Shown: one piece after another, positions 8,069-16,220 of the stretch
How the letters are laid out: every line of letters begins with the position of its first letter
Position numbering within the stretch: the first letter of the stretch is position 1
Source: Chitinispirillaceae bacterium
GTDB taxonomy: Bacteria; Fibrobacterota; Chitinivibrionia; Chitinivibrionales; Chitinispirillaceae
Assembly (NCBI GenBank): GCA_016929415.1
Contig: JAFGIW010000224.1
Coordinates: 1 to 50,020, forward strand
DNA: 50,020 nucleotides
Direction: 5' to 3'
The notes under the pieces: model-generated
Told to the model about the DNA's origin: nothing
The model's database searches: none
Seen by the model: the letters and a program-made list of their open reading frames with translations, nothing else
Position numbers and translations under genes: made by a program

Positions 8069-10024
8069 GTGCTCCTTGCCATGCGGGTAAGCCCCTTCGT
8101 GACTCCGGTTGCGAAAATCCGTGATATACTTTCCACGGAGAAGGGAATCATTTTTGCCGTCGGGGCGGTTACCGCCGTCGTGCAGACGCTGCTGGTGCGC
8201 GAGGTATTCGCGGTCGTTTCGGGAAATGAGTTGGTTATCGGCGTCATGCTTGCTGTCTGGCTCGCAGCCACGGCAGCCGGAAGCGTACTCGGCGGCAGGA
8301 TTCCCACCTTCCGTTTGAATAGCATCCTTACCGGACTGCTTCTTCTTTATATCGCCGGGATGACCGGCATCAGGGCAATACGGCTCCTGCTGCTGCCGGG
8401 AGAATCATTGACGCCGCTTCTGCTGTTGCTTATGCTTTTTATCTGCGAGGCACCGGTAGCGGCAATGGGCGGGTATGTTTTCGGAAAACTTGCAAAACGG
8501 GACCTGGGCTCATATATTTACCGATGGGAGCAGGCGGGGACTCTCACGGGACTTATGGTACTGTCGCTGGCAATAATGGCGTTCGTGCCGAATTTTCCAA
8601 TCGCCGCGGGAGTGGGGCTGCTGATCGTTCCGCTGCTCAAAGGGGCGGTGTGGCGCTATTGTGGAGTTGTACTGCTGGCGTTGTTCCTTATCTCCGACCC
8701 CTGGACTGCGGCATGGAAATATCCTCTCCCCGTGGACCGCATCATCTATGCCCACGAGGGCGAGACTGCACAGGCGACCGTCGACGGGCAGCGGATTACC
8801 TATGTCAATGGATCGCTCTATGCGACCGCCTATGCCACCCCTGCAATCGAGCAGGCGGTCCATACGCCGCTCGGGATGCACCCCCATCCGCATGATGTGC
8901 TGATCGTCAACAGCGCCGGCCATCTGGCCGAAGCGCGGAAGTACGAAGACGCCGATGTGCGCTGCATCCGCACCGACCGGTTAATCAACGACACCTGCTG
9001 CCCCTACGGGAAACTGGAAAGCGTCGAACGGTGGCATCCGTTCGACGCGGTGGTGCTTGGGTGCGGCATGCCCGACAACGCGGCGACGAGCAGATTCTTT
9101 ACCCGCACCTTTTTCTCCCGGATGCACGGACTTGTGGGAGATTCCGGGGTCTTTTCCTTTACCCTGCCGTTTCAAACCGAGTATAGCGACCGACAGGATC
9201 AGTTGATGCGGGATATCATCGTGTCGACGCTCGCGTCGGTATTCCGGTATGTTAAGATACTTCCGGGCGAGGGGTTTACCTTCGTCGCCTCTGATGCCGA
9301 TTACCCGCTCCCCGATACCTGCCGCGTTGCAAATGATTACTTTGAGAACATGATTCTCGCCGGTCTTACCCGTGAGAGGATCGAGGCGGCCAATCGTCCC
9401 CCGAAACTGCACCACACCCACACCGCCGCCCACCCGCGACTGCTGCTCGCGTCGCTCGATCGCTACATGCAACAGTTCAAGGTCGAGCGCTGGATGTTCA
9501 TTGCATTGCCAGTGGTTCTGGTGCTGCTGCTTCTGCCGGCAGTGCGGTGGTCAATGGAAACCGTGTCGATCGGCAGCAGCGGTTTCTGCACCGGGATCTA
9601 TTCGGTTGCACTGATATTGCTCTACCAGTCGACCTACGGGACGGTCTATGCACAGTTGTCGCTTCTGCTGCTCTTCCTCTCAGCGGGGTTCACCGCAGGA
9701 TGCTTCGTGCGTAAATTCCCTTTGTCCGATCCGCTGCTCGGCCTGGTGCTCGGCGGATCGCTGCTCTTGCTTGCGCTGCTTGATACTCCACCGGCACCGC
9801 TTTTTTTCATCGGCAATGCCGCAGCCGGTTTTCTCACGTCCGCGCAGTTCGTCACCCGTAAGAAAACATCGGCCGGAGTGCTTTACGCCGCCGACTGCGC
9901 GGGCGGAGTGCTCGGGATGGCCCTTGCGTCAACCATACTTATCCCGCTTGCCGGCATAACGGCGGTGGCGGCGGGAATCATGGTGATAAAGGCGGGGGTG
10001 GCGGCGGTGGTGCGGGTACGGTAA
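8069..10024 (+). CDS. Polytopic membrane protein with degenerate spermidine-synthase-like domain
   Basis: The 651-residue product has about seven N-terminal membrane segments (residues ~25-230), a soluble domain (~235-450) and about six C-terminal segments (~480-650). The layout is that of fused MFS/SpeE-like proteins. The soluble part keeps the family opening DGQRITYVNGSLYATAYATP, but the SAM-binding glycine loop is VNSAGHLAEA instead of GGGDG and the catalytic Asp region reads FDAVVLGCGMPDN. Active aminopropyl transfer is therefore doubtful. Translation likely starts at GTG 8069 directly after the Memo-AMMECR1 stop, with GAGGAA inside the upstream gene's end; ATG 8081 is an alternative. Coupling suggests it works with the AmmeMemoRadiSam proteins at the membrane, perhaps as a transporter or anchor. 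That role is inference. Confidence 0.8.
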   Translation: MLLAMRVSPFVTPVAKIRDILSTEKGIIFAVGAVTAVVQTLLVREVFAVVSGNELVIGVMLAVWLAATAAGSVLGGRIPTFRLNSILTGLLLLYIAGMTGIRAIRLLLLPGESLTPLLLLLMLFICEAPVAAMGGYVFGKLAKRDLGSYIYRWEQAGTLTGLMVLSLAIMAFVPNFPIAAGVGLLIVPLLKGAVWRYCGVVLLALFLISDPWTAAWKYPLPVDRIIYAHEGETAQATVDGQRITYVNGSLYATAYATPAIEQAVHTPLGMHPHPHDVLIVNSAGHLAEARKYEDADVRCIRTDRLINDTCCPYGKLESVERWHPFDAVVLGCGMPDNAATSRFFTRTFFSRMHGLVGDSGVFSFTLPFQTEYSDRQDQLMRDIIVSTLASVFRYVKILPGEGFTFVASDADYPLPDTCRVANDYFENMILAGLTRERIEAANRPPKLHHTHTAAHPRLLLASLDRYMQQFKVERWMFIALPVVLVLLLLPAVRWSMETVSIGSSGFCTGIYSVALILLYQSTYGTVYAQLSLLLLFLSAGFTAGCFVRKFPLSDPLLGLVLGGSLLLLALLDTPPAPLFFIGNAAAGFLTSAQFVTRKKTSAGVLYAADCAGGVLGMALASTILIPLAGITAVAAGIMVIKAGVAAVVRVR

Positions 10025-10085
10025 GGGGGAAGTAGCGGAAGTCTGCCATCAGCACTATTTGAGCAGGGGACTGATCAATGAATAA

Positions 10086-10634
10086 ATGCATCCAATAGGC
10101 GACAACAAGCTATTTTATCAAGCAACCGATTTTACTACTGCTATGTCCCCGAAAAATGATAAATCCTCACCACTCCCCGAAAACTGTACCCTCATTTCGA
10201 GCGTTTCAATTATAATGAAACATATCGATTCAATTTGCGCAATCGAGGCCGCTTCATTCGATCCTCCATGGACGAGAAACGATTTTATCAATGAACTGGG
10301 AGGCGGCGGTTCCCCAAGTATGATTCTATTGAATAAGGGAATGCTGATCGGCTACCTGTTTTCAAAGAAGGCCTTGGACGAAATAACTATCAATAAACTC
10401 TGCATTCATGCAGAATACCGCGGCAGGGGATATGGAAATTTGCTGTTATACAACTTCATCGAACAGATGAGGGGGCAGTTTTCAAGAATCTTTCTCGAGG
10501 CGGCATGCACTAACACGACCGCAATCCGTTTATATACGAAAAACGGTTTCAGGGTCAACAGAATAAGGAAAGCAATTTACGCCGACGGTGCGGATGCGGT
10601 GGAGATGGTGCGCGGGGGTGAGGAAGTAAGATAG
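10086..10634 (+). CDS. RimI-like GNAT N-acetyltransferase
   Basis: GNAT enzymes move an acetyl group from acetyl-CoA to an amine; RimI acetylates the N-terminal alanine of ribosomal protein S18. The acetyl-CoA loop is visible as HAEYRGRGYGNLLLYNFI. RimI-like features are IEAASFDPPWTRNDFINEL near the start of the domain and AIRLYTKNGFRVNRIRKAIY at the end. The first ~35 residues are extra compared with RimI and may reflect a start that is too early; ATG 10143 and ATG 10218 are alternatives, none with a good ribosome site. Base composition is more AT-rich than in the preceding cassette. The gene stands alone. Confidence 0.72.
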   Translation: MHPIGDNKLFYQATDFTTAMSPKNDKSSPLPENCTLISSVSIIMKHIDSICAIEAASFDPPWTRNDFINELGGGGSPSMILLNKGMLIGYLFSKKALDEITINKLCIHAEYRGRGYGNLLLYNFIEQMRGQFSRIFLEAACTNTTAIRLYTKNGFRVNRIRKAIYADGADAVEMVRGGEEVR

Positions 10635-10756
10635 GATAAAGATTATAGCTGAAAACACTGCAGCGTTCTTGTTCACTTAAAATTTAATATTTGATTTCTC
10701 AAAATCTAATAACCTATTGAAAATAGTAGAAATAGAATTATAAATGCTTCATATCT

Positions 10757-10774
10757 GTTCACTAATTAGTGAAC
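10757..10774. promoter_or_regulatory. Perfect 18-bp palindrome, candidate operator
   Basis: GTTCACTAATTAGTGAAC is its own reverse complement. A related half-site, GTTCACTT, lies at 10671-10678. Both are in the AT-rich 230-nt gap before the TIGR02147 gene, and the palindrome sits 18 nt upstream of a candidate -35 box. It looks like a dimeric regulator site; the binding protein is unknown. Confidence 0.6.
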
Positions 10775-10792
10775 GAAAATTACTAATAGAGG

Positions 10793-10821
10793 TTGAAAAT
10801 GCCTCCATTTTCCGGTATCTT
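10793..10821 (+). promoter_or_regulatory. Candidate promoter for the TIGR02147 gene run
   Basis: TTGAAA (10793-10798), 17 nt, TATCTT (10816-10821). An alternative -10, TATAAG, starts at 10822. The ATG at 10864 is about 42 nt downstream. Confidence 0.4.
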
Positions 10822-10863
10822 TATAAGATAGAGTAACATGGTTTAAATCACCAAGGCGGCGTG

Positions 10864-11691
10864 ATGCCCGAAATCTACCACTATCTCGATTATCACCAAT
10901 GGCTGGAAGTCGCCTTCAAGCAGAAGAAGGCGGAAGTCCCGTCATTCTCTCACCGTTTCATCGCCCGGCGGCTTGGTCTCAAGTCAAGCGGTTATATTCT
11001 CTACGTGATGCAGGGCAAACGCAAACTGACCGAAACCATGGCCATCGGGATAGCGCAGCTATTCAAGTTAACGAAATCCCAGACAGACTATTTCCTGCAG
11101 CTCATAAGGTATGCACATGCGAAATCGTCGCAGGAGAAGCAGTTTCAGTTCGAGCGGCTGATCGCCCTGCGGCGCAAACATGTGAAAAATGTCGAACCGG
11201 AGCAGTACCGTTTTTACGAGAAGTGGTTTTACCCCGTTGTGCGGGAAGCGCTTGCACTGCTGCGGTTTACCGGTGATTATGCAGGGCTTGCGGCCATGAT
11301 CACCCCTCCGGTCACCGCGGCTGAGGCTGCGGAGGCGGTTGAGCTGCTAGCCGGACTCGGGATGGTTGACCGCGATGAAAACAAAGTGTATCATAAAAAA
11401 GATGCGGTCATCAGCACGGGAGATGTCTGGCAATCGGCCGTCATTCATGCCCATCAGCGGGAATTGCTGGGAAAAGGCAGGGAGGCGCTCGATACGGTCC
11501 CGAAATCGGACCGGGACATATCACATCTGACGATCACCGCGTCTAAAGCAACGCTGGAGCTTATAGCGCAACGGATCGCCCACTTACGGTCGGAAATTCT
11601 TGAAATCGCCCGGCTCGAAAAGGAACCCGACCGGGTGCTGCAGTGTAATTTCATGGTCTTTCCGGCAGCGATGAAAAAAGAGGGAAGATGA
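10864..11691 (+). CDS. TIGR02147 family protein (DUF4423-type)
   Basis: This 275-residue protein matches the TIGR02147 family, a paralogous family expanded in Fibrobacter and relatives. The N-terminus IYHYLDYHQWLEVAFKQKK is the family signature. Residues ~25-80 (FIARRLGLKSSGYILYVMQG, KLTETMAIGIAQLFKL) look like a helix-turn-helix of the phage repressor kind. The C-terminal half (YEKWFYPVVREAL, the VELLAGLGMVDRDE winged-helix-like stretch, and SDRDISHLTITAS) matches DUF4423. I infer a DNA-binding regulator whose ligand is unknown. ATG 10864, with AAGG 7 nt upstream, is preferred over the overlapping GTG 10861. Its last bases overlap the next gene (ATGATGA), so the two are coupled. Confidence 0.82.
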   Translation: MPEIYHYLDYHQWLEVAFKQKKAEVPSFSHRFIARRLGLKSSGYILYVMQGKRKLTETMAIGIAQLFKLTKSQTDYFLQLIRYAHAKSSQEKQFQFERLIALRRKHVKNVEPEQYRFYEKWFYPVVREALALLRFTGDYAGLAAMITPPVTAAEAAEAVELLAGLGMVDRDENKVYHKKDAVISTGDVWQSAVIHAHQRELLGKGREALDTVPKSDRDISHLTITASKATLELIAQRIAHLRSEILEIARLEKEPDRVLQCNFMVFPAAMKKEGR

Positions 11692-12362
11692 TGAAGCGCC
11701 TCATTATGACAATTTCTCCCCTTTTAATTGTATTTCAATTGCTGATCGACTGCAGCACACAATCGGCGGCAGGTGATCCGGGCGGCTCCGAGATTACCAA
11801 TGGGGTGGTGGCGATGGGGGGAATTCCGGCTTCGGGGATCAACATCAATGCCTATCCGACAGAATACCTGCAGGGTAAAAGCAGTGTAGCAGCAATCATC
11901 AACGCCGTGACAGGAATTGATGGGTCATTCGAACTCAATATCGACAGCGGGACCTATAACCTTTTTATCATCGATACAACTACTCGGTGCGGTGCCTGTC
12001 TTCGTGACATCGGCCCGAAAACGGACCTTGGAACCATCACGCTCGATACGCTCGGATCAATTGCCGGTACGGTGCATCTGGCCGATACAATAATAAATTC
12101 GTCTCCCCTGATTATTTACAGCATCGGGACGCCATTTCGGACGGATATTTATGCGAACGACAGCACATTTCGTTTCGATCATGTTCCACAAGGCACATAT
12201 TCGTTATCGATCGCCAAACAGTCACCGGTTGGCTGCATACCCGGTCAGGACTGCAATCCCGGGGGAGCAAATCCCCGCAGTGACGAGGTGAAGGTGAATG
12301 CGGGGACTACGACGGTTGTCGATACCGCGGTTTATATAAAAGATATCGGTGTGTTGCCATGA
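11691..12362 (+). CDS. Carboxypeptidase-regulatory-like lipoprotein
   Basis: The 223-residue product has a signal with ISPLLIVFQLLIDC, where the Cys near residue 22 may be lipidated (lipobox LIDC, not perfect). The body has two beta-sandwich repeats like the transthyretin-like CarboxypepD_reg domain: GSFELNIDSGTYNLFIID and STFRFDHVPQGTYSLSIAK. Three or more cysteines cluster in CGACL and GCIPGQDC. No enzyme motif is visible, so it is probably a surface structural or ligand-binding protein. It overlaps the TIGR02147 gene before it and the MFS gene after it by 1-4 nt, which suggests a single regulatory and envelope unit. Start is ATG 11691, with GAGGG upstream; ATG 11688 is also possible. Confidence 0.75.
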   Translation: MKRLIMTISPLLIVFQLLIDCSTQSAAGDPGGSEITNGVVAMGGIPASGININAYPTEYLQGKSSVAAIINAVTGIDGSFELNIDSGTYNLFIIDTTTRCGACLRDIGPKTDLGTITLDTLGSIAGTVHLADTIINSSPLIIYSIGTPFRTDIYANDSTFRFDHVPQGTYSLSIAKQSPVGCIPGQDCNPGGANPRSDEVKVNAGTTTVVDTAVYIKDIGVLP

Positions 12363-13495
12363 CACAGGAAAGAACGATGCGGGCGATGAAAGTAATCGGA
12401 CATTTGCGTTTCTCAAACGGGGTCTCCCTGGGAACGCTTGCCGGTATTCACGGGCTCGTCGACGCCGTCTGCGCCGCGATCGTCTTCTCGCTCGTCCATA
12501 TTTATCCGCTGTCAGGCAGGGAATATCTGAAATTGATCATTATCTATAATGTACTTGCCTTCGCCCTGCAGCCGCTCTGCGGGGTGCTCACCGATCATTT
12601 CCAGTCTGCACGATTGAGCGCCCTTGCCGGGATAGTGTTTTCTTTGGCGGCAATCATGTCGGTTATGCATCATCCCTACCTTACAGTGATTCTGGCCGGA
12701 GTGGGAAACGCATCGTTCCATATCGGCGGCGGTGTTGCGTCGATGGCGATGAAGCATGACCGCGCGGGGCCCCCGGGAATTTTCGTCGCGCCGGGGGCGA
12801 TCGGCCTTGCAATCGGTGCGGCAATCGGCGGCAGGGGAATACCGCCGATGCAACCGCTCATGGGTCTTTTAACTGCGGCTATGATCGCGGTTGCGCTGTG
12901 TACATTTCCCGGACGGGAGATTGTAGTCGATAAAAAGCGGCAACACCTCTCGAATCGTGAAGTTATTATCATGTTGTTACTGCTCTCCGTTGCCCTTCGT
13001 TCCCTCCTTGGTTTTTCCATCGGTAGTTTCTGGCAGGGAAACCGGCCGGTGCTGCTTTCGTTTGCAATTGCCGCCATGTGCGGAAAGGCGGCAGGCGGGC
13101 TTATATCCGACCGTTTCGGCTGGACAAGAACGGGAACCGCAGCACTCATGCTTGCCGCGGTACTGTTCGGTTGGGGTGCAACGTATGCCTGGTGCGCCGT
13201 CGGCGGCATGCTGCTGCTGCAGATGACCATGCCGGTGACGCTGACCGCACTCTACCGGGTATTTCCGGGCAAGCCCGGTTTGGTCTTCGGGCTCTGCTGC
13301 CTGGCACTGGTCATCGGCGCCGCGCCGGCGTTTTCTCCGTGGGCGGCATCGTTGCGAAATGTTTTTTTTGTCATAGTTCCGTGCGCATTTCTGTCTGTTG
13401 CAACGTTCTTTAAGGGTCTGAAGATGGTACAGCGGGAAAGAGCGGCGGCGATGGTTTCGGATAGTATGTTAAAACGTATGGAAATGGTTGTATAA
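12359..13495 (+). CDS. MFS-type membrane transporter
   Basis: The 378-residue protein has about eleven or twelve hydrophobic segments and the cytoplasmic loop signature GVLTDHFQSARLS after the second segment, with a matching GGLISDRFGWTRTG in the second half. That two-fold pattern is typical of the major facilitator superfamily. The substrate cannot be told; the family members that resemble fosmidomycin-resistance proteins share the GNASFHIGGG motif seen near residue 120. Its ATG overlaps the lipoprotein stop by 4 nt (ATGA). The start is therefore well placed, although the N-terminal ~25 residues before the first segment are polar. Confidence 0.8.
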   Translation: MTQERTMRAMKVIGHLRFSNGVSLGTLAGIHGLVDAVCAAIVFSLVHIYPLSGREYLKLIIIYNVLAFALQPLCGVLTDHFQSARLSALAGIVFSLAAIMSVMHHPYLTVILAGVGNASFHIGGGVASMAMKHDRAGPPGIFVAPGAIGLAIGAAIGGRGIPPMQPLMGLLTAAMIAVALCTFPGREIVVDKKRQHLSNREVIIMLLLLSVALRSLLGFSIGSFWQGNRPVLLSFAIAAMCGKAAGGLISDRFGWTRTGTAALMLAAVLFGWGATYAWCAVGGMLLLQMTMPVTLTALYRVFPGKPGLVFGLCCLALVIGAAPAFSPWAASLRNVFFVIVPCAFLSVATFFKGLKMVQRERAAAMVSDSMLKRMEMVV

Positions 13496-13517
13496 TTATA
13501 ACAACAAGGAGGCGTTT

Positions 13518-14348
13518 ATGCATCTCAAGAAGGGTGTCGTTGCAGGATCTATAGTGCTGGCGTTTTTTATGATGGTGGGTGCGGATGTCATTATTCCAAA
13601 TACTCATGTGGTGGAGCGGTGCGTTACCATCGCCAACGGTGAGGAATTCCCCGATATCGCGCTTGTCGGCGCGTATACCGGCCCCAGCGGGCAGACGATC
13701 ATGCGCTATCTCGTCAAGACGGATTCATGCCTTACAAAAGGTACCTACAAGCTCAACCGCTTCTATCTTTTCTGGGTCGCGAAGTCGTATCTGGAGTCAC
13801 AGGGGCTGGAGAACCTTCCCCTTGCGGACTACCTGTCTGCCATACCTGCGAAAAAACGTTCGACAGGCGAGGTGGACGTGCCCATGGGGATCATTCCCGT
13901 GCAGATCGAACCGCTCGGCGCCACTGTGCCCGATTCTGATCCTCTCGTCAGTGAACGGCTGCTCTACAAGCTGACCACCAATTCGGGAAGCAGCGGGATC
14001 AACGTCTATCTTGCCGAAAAAGTAACCGTAGATAAAGACGGCTCCGAAAAACGCGAGACCTTTGATCCTGTCGGTATTACCTCCAGGCCAGAGTCGGCGC
14101 GCGCCGCATCGTTGAATATGAATGCACGGCTCGGTCGCGGCTATTTGACATTTTCTCCCGGTTTCAGCGGAACGGTTTCGGCGGACCTGATCGATTGCCA
14201 CGGACGCCCGGCAGTGCGTTTTTCCCGGGAATGCCGTTCGGGGTGCACCTATCTGGTGCAAACCACCAACCTTTCGGCAGGCATCTACTGGCTGCGGGTA
14301 AAAAGCGGTAATGCCGCGGCCAATAGTCGATTGGACATGTTCGAATAA
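13518..14348 (+). CDS. Secreted protein with T9SS-like C-terminal domain
   Basis: ATG 13518 has AAGGAGG 5 nt upstream, clearly better than the TTG-type start 30 nt earlier. The 276-residue product begins with a signal peptide (KKGVVAGSIVLAFFMMVGADV). The middle part is not recognised. The last ~70 residues (GTVSADLIDCHGRPAVRF, then LSAGIYWLRVKSG) follow the pattern of type IX secretion sorting tails, which read as a short beta sandwich with LxxGxYxxRV near the end. It may therefore be a surface or secreted protein. No T9SS machinery is in the window. A strong terminator follows at 14386. Confidence 0.72.
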   Translation: MHLKKGVVAGSIVLAFFMMVGADVIIPNTHVVERCVTIANGEEFPDIALVGAYTGPSGQTIMRYLVKTDSCLTKGTYKLNRFYLFWVAKSYLESQGLENLPLADYLSAIPAKKRSTGEVDVPMGIIPVQIEPLGATVPDSDPLVSERLLYKLTTNSGSSGINVYLAEKVTVDKDGSEKRETFDPVGITSRPESARAASLNMNARLGRGYLTFSPGFSGTVSADLIDCHGRPAVRFSRECRSGCTYLVQTTNLSAGIYWLRVKSGNAAANSRLDMFE

Positions 14349-14385
14349 TCGGGAAAGCGGACGATCGCTGACCTATCGTGGAATC

Positions 14386-14415
14386 AATGGGCACCGTCCT
14401 GGTACGGTGCCCATT
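14386..14415 (+). terminator. Rho-independent terminator
   Basis: A perfect 12-bp stem, AATGGGCACCGT / ACGGTGCCCATT, with a 6-nt loop is followed by GTTTTTC. It ends the run that started with the TIGR02147 gene or with the secreted protein. Confidence 0.88.
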
Positions 14416-14443
14416 GTTTTTCAGGCATGACGGGAACTACGTG

Positions 14444-14800
14444 ATGAAGTATGAAACGCTTTTTCTGCAGGCGCTTCTATTGACTATTGCAGTCGAGGGG
14501 GCGGTGATCGCCGGGGCGGCCCGTTTTTTTCCGGTTCTGCGCAGATGGAAGATCCCGGCAGCACGCATCATCGGCGCCGGGATCATTCCGTCAATTGCCA
14601 CATTGCCCTATCTCTGGTTCGTGCTTCCTGCGTTCATTGCCTCGTACTCGATGAAAATAGTGATTGGTGAGGTGGCAATCGCCCTCATCGAAACGGTGAT
14701 GCTGCGGCTGCTGATTAATCTGCCGCTGCGGCATTGCGCCCTCCTGTCGCTTCTGGCGAACGGCGCCTCGATACTGGCGGGGCTTGCGGTGTTCCGATGA
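14444..14800 (+). CDS. Small four-helix membrane protein of unknown function
   Basis: The 118-residue frame from ATG 14444 (GGGA 8 nt upstream) encodes four predicted membrane helices: ALLLTIAVEGAVIAGAARF, IIPSIATLPYLWFVLPAFI, IVIGEVAIALIETVMLRLL and LLSLLANGASILAGLAVF. No known motif is visible. A longer frame from 14378 would start within the terminator stem and is not likely. It sits alone between the terminator and the convergent secretin gene. Function unknown. Confidence 0.65.
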   Translation: MKYETLFLQALLLTIAVEGAVIAGAARFFPVLRRWKIPAARIIGAGIIPSIATLPYLWFVLPAFIASYSMKIVIGEVAIALIETVMLRLLINLPLRHCALLSLLANGASILAGLAVFR

Positions 14801-14918
14801 GCCGGTTTCAGACTAAAGACTCTTTGCCTCTTTATGGACAAGCTCTCAATTTATACTTTGTCTATTTTGCGGTAGATACGGTATATTTCAGAGATAGCGG
14901 AACGGCAGGATGCCTCCT

Positions 14919-16220
14919 CTATCTCTCCGCAGGAATTTCATGCGCAGCCTGTGCGGCCGCGGCGGTCATTCCGCTGCTGAGGATATAGGGAGTAACGAAG
15001 ATGATCAGGTCTTTCTTTTCGCGATTCTTCTCGGATCGCTTGAAGAGATTGCCCAAAAGCGGGATGTCCTTGAGTATGGGGATCCCCTCCTCGTTTGAAG
15101 TGACTTCATTGGAGGTAAGACCCGCGATGACGACGGTTTCTCCGTTGTTGACCACCACATTGGTCGTGGCGCTCTGTTCATTGATGATGGGGGTTCCGTC
15201 CGCCTGGCGGACATACGATTCCTTTTTCGGGCTGAGCTCCATCATAATGCGTCCTTCTCCGGAGATGTGCGGTTTGACGACCAGTTCGGTGCCTGCGTTG
15301 ATCATCTGCACGACGGTGTTGCCGGCCTCGTCGAGATACTTGACTGGAATCTGTTGCCCCATGAATATCTTTGCTTCTTTGTTGTCGATGGTCGTTATCT
15401 GCGGCTGCGCGACGATTTCTCCTTTGTTGTCACCGTAGAGATACTCGAGAGCCACCGTCAGGTTCTGTTGATTGATAATTCCATAGGTAATACGCTCCAG
15501 CGCTCCGGCAACAACTCCTCCGGCAGAGTCGGTAGGCTTGGGGAGGTGCCCGACTTGCACCCCCTCCTGACCGTCGGTATATCCCCAGTGAATTCCCAGC
15601 CGCTGGATGATCCCCGAACTTACCTCGATGATTTTACAGGAGATCGAAATCTGGGCTGTCTCGATATCGAGCTGGGAAATCATGCGGCGGATCTGACTGA
15701 TGTTTTCCTCAGTATCGTAGACGATGAGCGCATTCGTATGCGTTACAACCGTCACTTTTCCCCGTGCTGAAAGGAGCGTCTGGATCGATTTCTCGATTTC
15801 AGCGGCAGTGGTGTGATTGATCTTTATGATCTCCCGTTTGAGAAGGCCGAGTTCCTGCGCGGCCTGCATCGAGCTGGCATTTTCCACCAAGCGTTTGCTC
15901 TGTTCCTCGGTGGAAAGTACGTAAAGGTAGGAGCCTTCGTTTGAAACGGCCAGATTTTTGATTCTGCAGACGATCTCGAGTATATCTTTCCATGTTTTAT
16001 TCGACACGGCAAGCGAGACCGAACCGGTTACTTTGTCACTGACGATAATGTCGACGCCGCTATAAATGCTGAGCTGTTTGCAGACCGAAGGGATTTTAGC
16101 GTTGTGCACCTCGTAATGGTCAATGACGCCGCCCCTGCCTTGCAGATCAGCGCCGTCGGTAATGGGGGCGATCCCGCTGCAAAGGACAACAAACAGCATG
16201 AAGGAGAAAGAACGTTTCAT
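14919..16220 (-). CDS. pilQ: Type IV pilus secretin PilQ, short form
   Basis: PilQ forms the outer-membrane ring through which the pilus emerges. After a signal peptide (FSFMLFVVLCSGIAPITDGAD), residues ~37-104 form an STN-like domain, ~128-185 an N1 KH-like domain (EIIKINHTTAAEIEKSIQTLL), and ~245-415 the secretin core, with VAQPQITTIDNKEA, NGETVVIAGL, and IPILKDIPLLGNLFK followed by KKDLIIFVTPYIL. At 433 residues it lacks the N-terminal AMIN domains of Neisseria or Pseudomonas PilQ; those are on the neighbouring PilP protein here. Its start overlaps the stop of that gene by 4 nt, so they are coupled. Last gene of the leftward pilMNOPQ operon. Confidence 0.93.
   Translation of the reverse strand: MKRSFSFMLFVVLCSGIAPITDGADLQGRGGVIDHYEVHNAKIPSVCKQLSIYSGVDIIVSDKVTGSVSLAVSNKTWKDILEIVCRIKNLAVSNEGSYLYVLSTEEQSKRLVENASSMQAAQELGLLKREIIKINHTTAAEIEKSIQTLLSARGKVTVVTHTNALIVYDTEENISQIRRMISQLDIETAQISISCKIIEVSSGIIQRLGIHWGYTDGQEGVQVGHLPKPTDSAGGVVAGALERITYGIINQQNLTVALEYLYGDNKGEIVAQPQITTIDNKEAKIFMGQQIPVKYLDEAGNTVVQMINAGTELVVKPHISGEGRIMMELSPKKESYVRQADGTPIINEQSATTNVVVNNGETVVIAGLTSNEVTSNEEGIPILKDIPLLGNLFKRSEKNREKKDLIIFVTPYILSSGMTAAAAQAAHEIPAER

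Noticed and set aside
14378..14443. Longer start for the four-helix membrane protein
   Set aside because: The extra codons lie in the stem of a strong terminator.
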